A stretch of DNA of 64,000 nucleotides, taken from assembly GCA_028710415.1 (NCBI GenBank), contig JAQTUE010000008.1, positions 124,001 to 188,000 on the forward strand. Direction: 5' to 3'. Below the pieces are notes generated by a model. It worked only from the letters and a program-made list of their open reading frames with translations, was not told the DNA's origin and searched no databases. This DNA comes from Paludibacter sp. GTDB taxonomy: Bacteria; Bacteroidota; Bacteroidia; Bacteroidales; Paludibacteraceae. Shown here in pieces: positions 51,647-60,468 of this stretch. Position numbers and translations under genes: made by a program. Position 1 is the stretch's first letter; every line of letters starts with the position of its first letter.

Positions 51647-53566
51647 TTACCAACCCGGGTTTTGTACTAAATTAGAATTTACAACCATTTCGTCATATTT
51701 TATGGGATGCAAATAGTCGCGTGGAGTGATAAACGATCGTTGTCCGACAGTTTTAACGATATAAAAAGTATTGGTGGTTGCACCGTCGACACTCCAACCC
51801 GTTACCGGCCTGTTAAAGTATTTGTCAGCTTCTTTCCAACGACGAACGTCAAAATTACGGTGTCCTTCGAATGCCAGTTCTATCTGACGTTCCTGACGGA
51901 TAATCTGCCTTAATCCATCTACGGTTTTATGCTTGTTCAGTGTTTTTGCAAACAGGGGATTTTCCCATGCTGCCTCCACTGTTGGAACGCCTGAGCGTAC
52001 CCTGACTCTATTGAGTGCATCATAGACCTTTTGATCCGGACCGTAATATTCATTGTATGCTTCTGCATAATTTAAATACAATTCAGCTAACCGGATTAGT
52101 GGCCATGGATAGACTACCAATTTATTATACGCATCGCCTTCTGAATTTGGATGACATACTTTTTTTAATACATATCCGGTTATCACATAGTCATTTGTAT
52201 TACCCCTGCGGCCATAAGTTTCACCTTTTTTCATCAGTAAATTCCATTTCTTTCCCCAGGTTCTATAAATGCCTTTATCGAAACCAATAGAAGCATAAAA
52301 ACGTGGCTCCCTTCCTAAATGTAAGTTAGGAATCATAACAGTCGAACCGGTTATTGCATGATATTTATCTGCATCAGTAACACGTGCTAAACTGTATCGA
52401 TTTGCATATTTGAAGGTTATATCTTCGTCGATGGGCAATCCGTTCTTGGTATAATATGCTTCGGCAACCTGAATGGTAGGCGAAACCCATTGCCACGCAG
52501 CAGCCTGAGCCGATGCATCCGGGTTAATCATCATGGAAGCAGCCTGTAGCGACCACCAATCACCGTTATTAACCGGTGCAGAATTTCCCCATATTAATTC
52601 GGAGTTCCAGGCTTCTGTAAACATATACCGGTAATTATACAGGGCTTTCACTTCGGGTTGCAGAATATCCAGTGTATCAAAAGCAGGTACGACACCTTTG
52701 AATTCATACATTTTTACACCATTTGAGGTGGCAATTTTTAAAGCAGCTTCAGCCGCATCAAGAGCACTCTTCCATTTTTCCTTATCGTAGATTGTATTGA
52801 AAAGTTTCACACCATCTTTATCTACAAATGTTTCGTAGAACTGGGCATTTCCATTGTAAAGAGGACTGGCAGCGTAAAGCAACACACGTGATTTGATGGA
52901 ATACGCAATTACCTGGTCAATCCGGCCTAAATTATTTGAGGAAGTAATCCTTACCGGCAGGTTTGCTATGGCTTTATCCATGGTTGTAACAATATACTTT
53001 ACTACTTCATCTACCGGTTTTCTTTTAATGCGCACTTCATCCACTGAAGCTGTAACGGGTAAATTTTCATCCACTATAGGGATGGGACCATATTGACGGA
53101 AAAGTAAAAAATGGTAATACGCTTTTAGAAAAAGAGCTTCTGCTTTCCAGGTATCTTTTTCGATATCGGTCATATCTTTTACCAAATGAATGTTTTCGAT
53201 TAATATATTGCAACTGCGTATGGCTTTAAAAACCGATTCCTGCATCCGTCCATACGGATAGGTATCATCCCACAAACCCATCAATGGATTAGCCGTGGTT
53301 TGTTTTCCGCGCATAAGTTCAACACCCGGTGTTTCCTTTGGAATCGGAGTGGTCAGTTCGTCCGAAGCAAAGGCATAAGTCGAGTACACTCCATCTTCCT
53401 GGGGCAAATAGTGATAACATGTTGCCAGCGCCGCATAAGCAGCCTCACGGCGTTCAAACATAGCTCCGATCTCCTGGGTTTTATCGGGTACAACATCTAA
53501 ATAATCCGCACAACTGCCAAGTACGAATAGAGAGAAAAATAAAGAATATATAATTAAGTTTTTCAT
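51647..53566 (-). CDS. SusD/RagB-family nutrient-binding lipoprotein
   Basis: 639 aa outer-membrane lipoprotein that forms the lid over its SusC partner and captures oligosaccharide. Lipobox LGSC (Cys about 19) followed by the typical ADYLDVVPDKTQE. TPR-like helices (EAAYAALATCYHYLP, NILIENIHLVKDMTDIEKDTWKAEALFLKAYYHFLLFRQYGPIP) and the C-terminal SusD block (VYPWPLIRLAELYLNYAEAYNEYYG, ALNRVRVRSGVPTV, IRQERQIELAFEGHRNFDVRRWKEAD) are clear. The gene follows the SusC gene by 21 bp. Substrate specificity cannot be read from sequence. Confidence 0.95.
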   Translation of the reverse strand: MKNLIIYSLFFSLFVLGSCADYLDVVPDKTQEIGAMFERREAAYAALATCYHYLPQEDGVYSTYAFASDELTTPIPKETPGVELMRGKQTTANPLMGLWDDTYPYGRMQESVFKAIRSCNILIENIHLVKDMTDIEKDTWKAEALFLKAYYHFLLFRQYGPIPIVDENLPVTASVDEVRIKRKPVDEVVKYIVTTMDKAIANLPVRITSSNNLGRIDQVIAYSIKSRVLLYAASPLYNGNAQFYETFVDKDGVKLFNTIYDKEKWKSALDAAEAALKIATSNGVKMYEFKGVVPAFDTLDILQPEVKALYNYRYMFTEAWNSELIWGNSAPVNNGDWWSLQAASMMINPDASAQAAAWQWVSPTIQVAEAYYTKNGLPIDEDITFKYANRYSLARVTDADKYHAITGSTVMIPNLHLGREPRFYASIGFDKGIYRTWGKKWNLLMKKGETYGRRGNTNDYVITGYVLKKVCHPNSEGDAYNKLVVYPWPLIRLAELYLNYAEAYNEYYGPDQKVYDALNRVRVRSGVPTVEAAWENPLFAKTLNKHKTVDGLRQIIRQERQIELAFEGHRNFDVRRWKEADKYFNRPVTGWSVDGATTNTFYIVKTVGQRSFITPRDYLHPIKYDEMVVNSNLVQNPGW

Positions 53567-53587
53567 TTTAAAATTATTTTTACAGGA

Positions 53588-56500
53588 TTAGAAATTGAGA
53601 TTTACACCAAGGTTAAATATCTTCTGAGGTGGATAGCCCAATCCTTCGCCACCCATTTCAACATCCCAAAGTTTGAATTTACTAAAAACAAACAAGTTAG
53701 TACCTGAAGCATAAAACCTTACTTTTTCAACATGAAATTTCTTAACCAATCGCGTTGCCAGTGAGTAACCGAATTCTACACTTTTAAGTCTTAAAAATGT
53801 ACCATCACGAAGCCACCAGGTTGAAGGTTTTTCATTGTTAGGAATTGCACTTACGGACATGCGTGGCCAGAAAGCTTTAGGATCCGGATTATCATCCGAC
53901 CAATGATTATCGGCAATAATTTTTAATGCATTGCGTTCATTAACAAAAGGAGAAATTGAAGCTGGGTTTATAAAGAAAGATGAACGTGCCGAACCCTGGA
54001 AAAAGAATGAAAAGTCAATATTCTTATAACCTGTTGAAGCCCCAAAGCCATATATAATTTCCGGAACAGTTGGATAACCGATAGGCACCATATCAGAATC
54101 ATCAATTTTGCCATCTTTGTTTACATCAACATATTTAATATCACCTGCCATGTATTGTGAATTGGAAGCGCTACCCGTTTGATTGTATTGTGAAGGTGAA
54201 TTAATCACATCGAGCTCATCCACAAATAACCTTTCAGCCACTAAACCCCACTTTTGGTTCATGGGATGACCAATTTGACTCATATATGGATACTGGTATT
54301 GAGGTTCCCCGTTTTGAATCATTTTATTCGTAGCATAGGTAAAGTTCACCCTTGAAGTTATCCAGAGATCTTTATTGATGCTTACCTTATAATCGATAGA
54401 ACCATCAATACCGTGTGAATTTGCCTTCCCTATGTTGCTGGATATACTGTCGGTCAATCCCATCGTGGTAGGAATATACTTTCTGGTCATATAGATACTG
54501 GACCGGTTTTCCATAAAGTAATCCACCTGGATATTCAAATTATCGAACAAACCCAGTTCAATACCGATATTTGTCTTTTCTGCGACTTCCCAGGTTACGC
54601 TTGGATTGGAATAATTAGAAATATTATATCCGTTATATCTATTCTTATAATCATCTCCAAAAGAATAGCTTTTACCTCCGTCATTCAGATTAACGGCAGA
54701 CAGGTAGAAAAAGCGATCGGAAGGATCGGATATAGCATCATTTCCTACAAATCCGTATGTTCCTTTGAATTTGAGCAGCGATACGACCTTTTTAAGTTCT
54801 GGTGTAAAGAAGGGTTCGTTAGAAACTGTCCATCCTAAACCGGCAGAGGGGAAGAAGCCAAAACGGTGTTCTTTAGCGAATTTTTCAGAACCGTTATACC
54901 CAAAGTTCAATTCACCCATATACCGGCTGTCGTAGGCATAGGTAGCCCTTCCCGAAACACCCATATTACGCGATGGGAGTGTCATAAATGGTTTAGTTTT
55001 ATCTCCTTTAATTGTATTAAGAGATTCTTTGGCAGTGAAAACCAACAGGCCACCGAAATCATGTTTTTCATTGAAAGTGCGATTATACTGGCCCACCACT
55101 TCAAAGTAAAAACTGCTGTTTGCAACAGGTGGAACATCAAGTGGAGAATTCAATGTTTCAGTACCTTCTGTTATCTGATACAACGAATGAATTACTCCCG
55201 CTTCGGTGTCCAGTTCTTTAAGTCCGTAATAAAAAGGTGTGTAGGCATGCTGGTTTTCATTTGAACTGTAAGAGTTTAATGAAGCTAACCCACGTAATTT
55301 CAAACCCTTGGTAATCATATTCAAATCCTGTTCAACCTGTAACTGGGCTGAAGTAGTAGAAGAGAAACGGTCCTTGTAACCTCTCACCATGTCGGCATAC
55401 GGGTTAGGGTAACCACCGTTTCCTTTATTTCCAAAAAGGATATGATTCACATACTGAGTGCTTTCATCTTTATCATAATACTTAGGAAAGTTTACAGGAT
55501 TTGATCGCATGATTGATTTAAAAACATCATTTGCCTCACTCACCGGGCCATTGTATTTGTCGATCAATGAATTGAATTTAACAGCTGCCTTTGTAGTCTT
55601 TGTCAATGCTATATCGATATTTGCCCGTATGTTATAGCGTTTAATATCGATATTGTTATTGAAATTGTTTTGTTTATCCACATTCAACAACCCTTTTTCG
55701 TCGTTGTATGATACTGAAAGGTAGTACTGCGCGATCTCACCCCCGCCCGATACATTGAAGTTGGCTTTTTGGTTCATAACCGATGGACGGAAAAGTTCCT
55801 TGTACCAGTTTACATCCGGGTATATCTGGGGATTAAGGCCAAGTCGGGTACCTTCAATTTTATCTTTCGAGTAATAGAGCAATGCATTCGGCTCCCGTGT
55901 CCGGAGTGCCTTGTTGTATAGCTCCATGTAGTCTACTCCGCCCAGGAATTGATTTGTCATGGTAGGAGTTGAAATCATGTTTTCGATACGTGCCGATATC
56001 GAAGCTTTTCCTTTCTTACCAATCTTTGTAGTAATCAGGATCACACCATTGGCTCCGCGTGCACCATACAGGGCTGTGGCGGTAGCATCTTTCATAATCG
56101 AGAAACTGGCGATATTGTCAGGTTCTGTACGGGCCAGGTCATTGGTTGTAACTTCTATATTATCAATTAATATCAGCGGGCTGTTTTTATATCCAAATGA
56201 AGTTACCCCACGGATAAAAAACTCGGCATTATCCTTTCCCGGTTCTCCCGAACGCTGGTACGAAATGACACCCGCTAATTTACCTGCCAGGGCATTTGTC
56301 AAATTGGAAGGTGCAATTTTTAATTCTGTCGGATTTATGGTATTGATAGAACCAATCACACTGTTCTTTTTCTGAGTCTGAAAAGCAACTACCTGAACTT
56401 CTCCCAGGGCGCTTGCAGACTCTTTCAAAACAACATTTATAACATTTTGAGTTCCTACGACTCTTTTTTCCCTGTTATATCCTAAATAAGTAAATCTGAG

Positions 56501-56716
56501 AGAATCTTTTGCATTTAAATTGGCAAGTGCGTATTTTCCATCAATCGATGTAATAGTTCCATTTGTCGAACCTATTTTAAGCACCGAAACACCCGGCAAG
56601 GGATTGCCTTCCGAATCGACTACCAATCCTTTTATTACTACCGACTGAGCAGAACTAAGCTGGCAGAGTAAAAGCATGATAAAGAGTAAATAATAACTAG
56701 TAATTGGTTTTTTCAT
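53588..56716 (-). CDS. SusC/RagA-family TonB-dependent transporter
   Basis: 1042-aa outer-membrane barrel importing oligosaccharides with TonB energy. Signal peptide 1-24 (LLCQLSSAQS). N-terminal carboxypeptidase-D-like domain (VVIKGLVVDSEGNPLPGVSVLKIGSTNGTITSIDGKYAL), then the plug (VQVVAFQTQKKNSVIGSI, IRGVTSFGYKNSPLILIDNIE, IASFSIMKDATATALYGARGANGVILITTK) and a 22-strand barrel ending in NLGVNLNF with a terminal Phe. No FecR-binding STN extension, so control by an anti-sigma pair is not expected; the divergent NUDIX regulator is the nearest candidate. First gene of the SusCD block, with tract T7 upstream. Confidence 0.96.
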   Translation of the reverse strand: MKKPITSYYLLFIMLLLCQLSSAQSVVIKGLVVDSEGNPLPGVSVLKIGSTNGTITSIDGKYALANLNAKDSLRFTYLGYNREKRVVGTQNVINVVLKESASALGEVQVVAFQTQKKNSVIGSINTINPTELKIAPSNLTNALAGKLAGVISYQRSGEPGKDNAEFFIRGVTSFGYKNSPLILIDNIEVTTNDLARTEPDNIASFSIMKDATATALYGARGANGVILITTKIGKKGKASISARIENMISTPTMTNQFLGGVDYMELYNKALRTREPNALLYYSKDKIEGTRLGLNPQIYPDVNWYKELFRPSVMNQKANFNVSGGGEIAQYYLSVSYNDEKGLLNVDKQNNFNNNIDIKRYNIRANIDIALTKTTKAAVKFNSLIDKYNGPVSEANDVFKSIMRSNPVNFPKYYDKDESTQYVNHILFGNKGNGGYPNPYADMVRGYKDRFSSTTSAQLQVEQDLNMITKGLKLRGLASLNSYSSNENQHAYTPFYYGLKELDTEAGVIHSLYQITEGTETLNSPLDVPPVANSSFYFEVVGQYNRTFNEKHDFGGLLVFTAKESLNTIKGDKTKPFMTLPSRNMGVSGRATYAYDSRYMGELNFGYNGSEKFAKEHRFGFFPSAGLGWTVSNEPFFTPELKKVVSLLKFKGTYGFVGNDAISDPSDRFFYLSAVNLNDGGKSYSFGDDYKNRYNGYNISNYSNPSVTWEVAEKTNIGIELGLFDNLNIQVDYFMENRSSIYMTRKYIPTTMGLTDSISSNIGKANSHGIDGSIDYKVSINKDLWITSRVNFTYATNKMIQNGEPQYQYPYMSQIGHPMNQKWGLVAERLFVDELDVINSPSQYNQTGSASNSQYMAGDIKYVDVNKDGKIDDSDMVPIGYPTVPEIIYGFGASTGYKNIDFSFFFQGSARSSFFINPASISPFVNERNALKIIADNHWSDDNPDPKAFWPRMSVSAIPNNEKPSTWWLRDGTFLRLKSVEFGYSLATRLVKKFHVEKVRFYASGTNLFVFSKFKLWDVEMGGEGLGYPPQKIFNLGVNLNF

Positions 56717-56757
56717 TTTCTCAAGTGATAATTAGTAAATATATGGTTAATTAAAAC

Positions 56758-57001
56758 GTTCTGTGTTCCGTGTTCCGTGTTCCGTGTTATGCGTTCTGCG
56801 TTCTGTGTTCCATGTACTGTGTTCTGTGTTCCGTGTTCTGTGTTCCGTGTTCCGTGTTTCGCGCTCATGTTTCTTGGTTCTTGGTTCTTGCCTCTTGCCT
56901 CTTGCCTCTTGCCTCTTGCCTCTTGCCTCTTGCCTCTTGCCTCTTGCCTCTTGCCTCTTGCCTCTTGCCTCTTGCCTCTTGCCTCTTGCCTCTTGCCTCT
57001 A
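56758..57001. repeat. Heptanucleotide repeat tract T7 (GTTCCGT, GGTTCTT, CTTGCCT)
   Basis: Read on +: about 15 GTTCCGT/GTTCTGT-type units, two GGTTCTT units, then about 16 nearly perfect CTTGCCT units, running up to the GH5 stop codon at 57003. The CTTGCCT block is the most uniform of all tracts and hence probably the youngest. It separates GH5 from the SusC gene inside the PUL. Confidence 0.95.
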
Positions 57002-57002
57002 A

Positions 57003-59702
57003 TTACTGTATTTGCAATTTCTGAGTAATTACATTTCCGGATTCTACTATTCTGACAATATAAATTCCTTGTTTTACTCCCTTTATATTGATTTCTGTCA
57101 AGGGCTCTTTATGTTGAGCTTGAAAGAGTACCCTACCCTGCATATCAAGAAGTTCCATTGTTCGTTGATCTTCATGTGCAAATTTCAAAAAAAAATTCCC
57201 ATGTGCCGGATTTGGATACAGGTACATAGTCTCTGATTTCAAATCTTTTATTGCTGTAGTCTGTGTAAACTGAATCCAGTTTAGATTATACCCATCCGTA
57301 CGGGATAATAATCGCAGGATGTTTTTCCCTGCTGATAGCGTTACTGACGCACTTTGGGTTTGCCACTTTTGCCAACCACCTGTTTGAACGAAGGAAATCG
57401 ATTTAACCGGAACCATACTCCCGTTTTGAGCTTTCAATAAAGCAATCTGCGCTGTTACTGAATTGACTGAAATTCTAAAATCCAATTTATAATCTCCTGA
57501 ATTTTGAACGAATACTAAATAATCGACATACAAGTCCTTGGCAGAATACGATAAATCCTGGCCTGCCCCGGTATCTGTACAAGTTTCGAGCGAGAAACCA
57601 TTATTGTTGATGAAATCTTCGGCTTCTATCTTGCCTGGGATAATTTGATGCTGCAGGGTCAGGTTTTGAACATCTGTATTCACAAATGCCGATAGGTTTT
57701 GAGTTCCATTGTTACAGGTCACATCATTATAGCTCACTTTTAAAATACTGGTGTACAAAATACTTTCCGAAATCTTCAGAATGATTGTATGATTGTCGAT
57801 TGCAGAAATAGTGGAAGAAAGGATAGTGGCATCTTTTCCATCAATTGAAACAGAAAAAGGATTACCTATCAGAGAATCAACAGATTTATTAAGTTTTAAA
57901 TACAGGAGATTATCTGTCTTGTCTGTTTCAGCATTTAAAAGCTCAAATGGGGTATTCTCAACTGTCTTTGGATTTCGGAATTGAATATAATTGAAGTTTA
58001 CTCCCCCTTTTTCAAATACTATTTTCACTTTAACTTTACCTGCCGGTACAATTACATTTGGAATTGCCGTTGTCTTCCATGTACTCCAGTTACCTGATGG
58101 AGTTAATGCATAAGTCTTTGAAGCCCTCTTTCCATCAATTTCAAGATAGACTTTGCCTGTTTGCACATCATTGGCATGCCGTATCATTACATTATAGGTC
58201 ATAGGTACATCCGACTGGATAGTATATGCCATCCATTCACCATCTTCAATCCATCCTACATTGTATCCGTTAGTGACTGCATCTGTACAACTTTGAATAT
58301 CAACTCCATCGTTCCGGTAGGCATTTCCTGAATTCCAGGCATCATATTGACCTGTACTCACATGATAATCAGCATCCACTTTATCCCAATAAGCATAATT
58401 TGCACGTCCTAAATCGTAATCTACTGCATAGATGGTGCTGGCTGGAGTATTTAGCTTGAATGGAATGGTTTCGGTTGTGTAAGGTTGCCTGGTAATGGCA
58501 TCGACGACATCACGCTGAACAGTACAATTTTCAAGCTTATGATTTTCAGAAAATTTCATCACCGCCTGAAAAGCATTATCTACCGACGGTTTAGCTCCAT
58601 TGCCCTTCCAGTATTCCATTAATGCCTTATAATCATCATTGGTCGTAACTTTAAGTACATTGTTATTACCTGATTTCTTGACAGGCCACCACGACCAACC
58701 TATATTATTTTTTTCCATCAGTTCAATGCAATCTGTGAACCAACGATTCGAGTTTTCTCCGGACTCCCCTAACCAGACAGGACAATTGTTTGTATTTCTG
58801 AAATCAACAATCCAGTTAATGGAAGAGGCATCGTTATTCGCCCAATATTTATGAAAACTGTAAGCCATGTTGGCATCCCATTTGGGTGTTAAGCCTGAAT
58901 AATCGTTTGCAAACCAATTACCTTCAATAAATATTAAATGGTTGGGGTCAACTTCCCGAATGGCAGTCGTTATACGACCATATAAACTTCGTAATTGGGA
59001 ATTATTACCTTCCGGGAAAGTCCAGTTCGTTTCATTTAACAAATCATACCCGGCAATCCATTTATTGGTTGCATAACGTTCAGCAATCTTTCTCCACAAT
59101 GCTACAGTCTTTGCTTTATTTAATTCACTCTCCCAAAGGGAAGGTTTTGCAGGATTATAATCGGATATATTACTGTCTTTTCCCTGGCCGCCAGGTGCAC
59201 CATGCAAATCCAGAATCAAATACATTTGATTCGCGGAACACCAGCTCACCAGACTATCCAACCGTTTAAAGCCATCCTCCAACCAGGTATTCTCACCCTG
59301 TACAGGTTCATCTTCAATAGGCAATGTAAATACTTTATAATGTAAAGCCGGGCGTACACAATTAAATCCCCATCGGGACATTGAATCCACATCGATTTTA
59401 CGGAAATGATTATCAAGCCACGAGGCATAGAACTGATTGGTTTTTTCAACACCAATTGTTTCAATTAATTTCTTCTTAAATGCCCACTGAGTACCTGCCA
59501 CATCACTGCTTTGCATCATGTAACCTTCCTGTATCATCCAGTTTCCGGTTCCAATTCCTCTTAAGATCAGGTTATTTCCATTGCCATCCAAAATTTGTTT
59601 TCCTGAAGCTTTTACATAATCAATAGCGTTTACTGTGCTCAGGAATAACATTATAATGGCTGCTGCAATTAAACAAACCGATTGAGAGTGTGATCTTTTC
59701 AT
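57003..59702 (-). CDS. GH5 endoglycanase-like enzyme with CBM6 modules and T9SS domain
   Basis: 899-aa secreted enzyme. Signal peptide 1-26 (LFLSTVNA). GH5 TIM barrel (about 27-370): LILRGIGTGNWMIQEGYM, NCVRPALHY, LILDLHGAPGGQ, acid/base Glu in YDLLNETNW (about E224), HKYWA and nucleophile Glu in VWLGESGENS (about E313). Then a CBM6-like module (about 415-580, VDIQSCTDAVTNGYNVGWIEDGEWMAYTI), a short Ig-like stretch, a second CBM6-like module (about 685-810, IPGKIEAEDFINNNGFSLETCTDTGAGQDL) and a type A T9SS C-terminal domain (YLYPNPAHGNFFLKF...GVKQGIYIVRIVESG). It likely cleaves beta-glucan at the cell surface; linkage is not certain from sequence. Confidence 0.92.
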   Translation of the reverse strand: MKRSHSQSVCLIAAAIIMLFLSTVNAIDYVKASGKQILDGNGNNLILRGIGTGNWMIQEGYMMQSSDVAGTQWAFKKKLIETIGVEKTNQFYASWLDNHFRKIDVDSMSRWGFNCVRPALHYKVFTLPIEDEPVQGENTWLEDGFKRLDSLVSWCSANQMYLILDLHGAPGGQGKDSNISDYNPAKPSLWESELNKAKTVALWRKIAERYATNKWIAGYDLLNETNWTFPEGNNSQLRSLYGRITTAIREVDPNHLIFIEGNWFANDYSGLTPKWDANMAYSFHKYWANNDASSINWIVDFRNTNNCPVWLGESGENSNRWFTDCIELMEKNNIGWSWWPVKKSGNNNVLKVTTNDDYKALMEYWKGNGAKPSVDNAFQAVMKFSENHKLENCTVQRDVVDAITRQPYTTETIPFKLNTPASTIYAVDYDLGRANYAYWDKVDADYHVSTGQYDAWNSGNAYRNDGVDIQSCTDAVTNGYNVGWIEDGEWMAYTIQSDVPMTYNVMIRHANDVQTGKVYLEIDGKRASKTYALTPSGNWSTWKTTAIPNVIVPAGKVKVKIVFEKGGVNFNYIQFRNPKTVENTPFELLNAETDKTDNLLYLKLNKSVDSLIGNPFSVSIDGKDATILSSTISAIDNHTIILKISESILYTSILKVSYNDVTCNNGTQNLSAFVNTDVQNLTLQHQIIPGKIEAEDFINNNGFSLETCTDTGAGQDLSYSAKDLYVDYLVFVQNSGDYKLDFRISVNSVTAQIALLKAQNGSMVPVKSISFVQTGGWQKWQTQSASVTLSAGKNILRLLSRTDGYNLNWIQFTQTTAIKDLKSETMYLYPNPAHGNFFLKFAHEDQRTMELLDMQGRVLFQAQHKEPLTEINIKGVKQGIYIVRIVESGNVITQKLQIQ

Positions 59703-59714
59703 GGATTTTAATGT

Positions 59715-60230
59715 ATGCTAATTTAAAATATCTTGCGTTTCGTAAGTATTGACCGTAGTCCTGTTGATTCATTTGCCGGATTAATACCGTCCCGGCATAA
59801 TTTGCTGAGAAAACATGACGGTTCAGGTGGCATAACTGCAACCATGCATGACTTCTATTCCTGAAATGATAGGTATTTTTAATCGAATTTGTCGGGGAGC
59901 TATTTTTTGAATCAGGACGATAAATTTATTCCATTGGGCACGTGGGAGAGCGCAATTATTCGGGGTATTTTTAATAGAACCTAAATGGTAATCAATCAAT
60001 GCTTCTTGTAACCGTGGAGCATCAAATGCGAATGGAATCTTTGCTGAAAAGACACTATTCCGGTTTCCTATGACATCTAAGGTTATTTGACCTGCTTTTT
60101 CCTCCAGGCTCATGCTGGATAGTTTATCGTCAACTTTACAGTCAAAATCTTTTTTGGGGTCTGAGTTACAGACATGAGGCTGGAACACAAAACCACATAC
60201 CATGGCTTTTAATAACGAGCTGTTATTCAT
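59715..60230 (-). pseudogene. GH3 beta-glucosidase-like gene, decayed N-terminal fragment
   Basis: From the ATG at 60230 the frame reads a GH3 N-terminus: VDDKLSSMSLEEKAGQITLDVIG, DYHLGSIKNTPNNCALPRAQWNKFI, IPIISGIEVMHGCSYAT. An in-frame TGA then falls where GH3 enzymes have the Gly of GATLFPQ, and similarity continues beyond it as TVMFSQQI and NRTTVNTYETQDI, broken by more stops, before ending near 59715. Full-length GH3 enzymes have 700-800 residues, so most of the gene is deleted, apparently up to the start of GH5. It still has a good promoter. The PUL has lost this glucosidase, or uses one encoded elsewhere. Confidence 0.85.
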
Positions 60231-60296
60231 TGGTCAATACTCAATTTAAGGTTTTATTATTATTAAGGTGTCAATAACACAATAACAATTCTGGTG

Positions 60297-60328
60297 CAAA
60301 TATAGATGGTATTATCTAAATAACCAAA
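60297..60328 (-). promoter_or_regulatory. Promoter upstream of the GH3 relic and GH5
   Basis: Minus strand: TTTG (plus 60325-60328), 20-bp spacer, TATATTTG (plus 60297-60304); a full Bacteroidota match, 66 bp before the GH3 ATG. With the GH3 gene decayed, it may now drive GH5 through a leader of about 590 nt. Confidence 0.6.
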
Positions 60329-60428
60329 TAAATATGTGTTTTATTTACACTAAGTATATAATATTTCTAAAATATGAATTAAATGTGTATCTTTGACACC
60401 AATTATTTTTCCTCAACTAGTTTTTATA

Positions 60429-60436
60429 TATCTTTG
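60429..60436 (+). promoter_or_regulatory. Possible -7 box of the NUDIX-type regulator
   Basis: TATCTTTG, a TAnnTTTG match, 32 bp before the ATG at 60469. A second TATCTTTG lies at 60388-60395. The -33 element is weak for both. The two divergent promoters share about 100 bp in which a regulator could act on both sides. Confidence 0.45.
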
Positions 60437-60468
60437 TACCAAATTATTTATCTGTAATTACGATTTAT

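Noticed and set aside
4250..57001. CRISPR arrays at the repeat tracts
   Set aside because: Units are 7-18 bp and directly tandem, without 24-40-bp repeats separated by unique spacers, and no cas genes are near.
56763..57028. Long open frames encoding SVFRVPC/LLPLASC repeats
   Set aside because: They are translations of the heptad tract in several frames at once; no start context, no family, same peptide in every frame.
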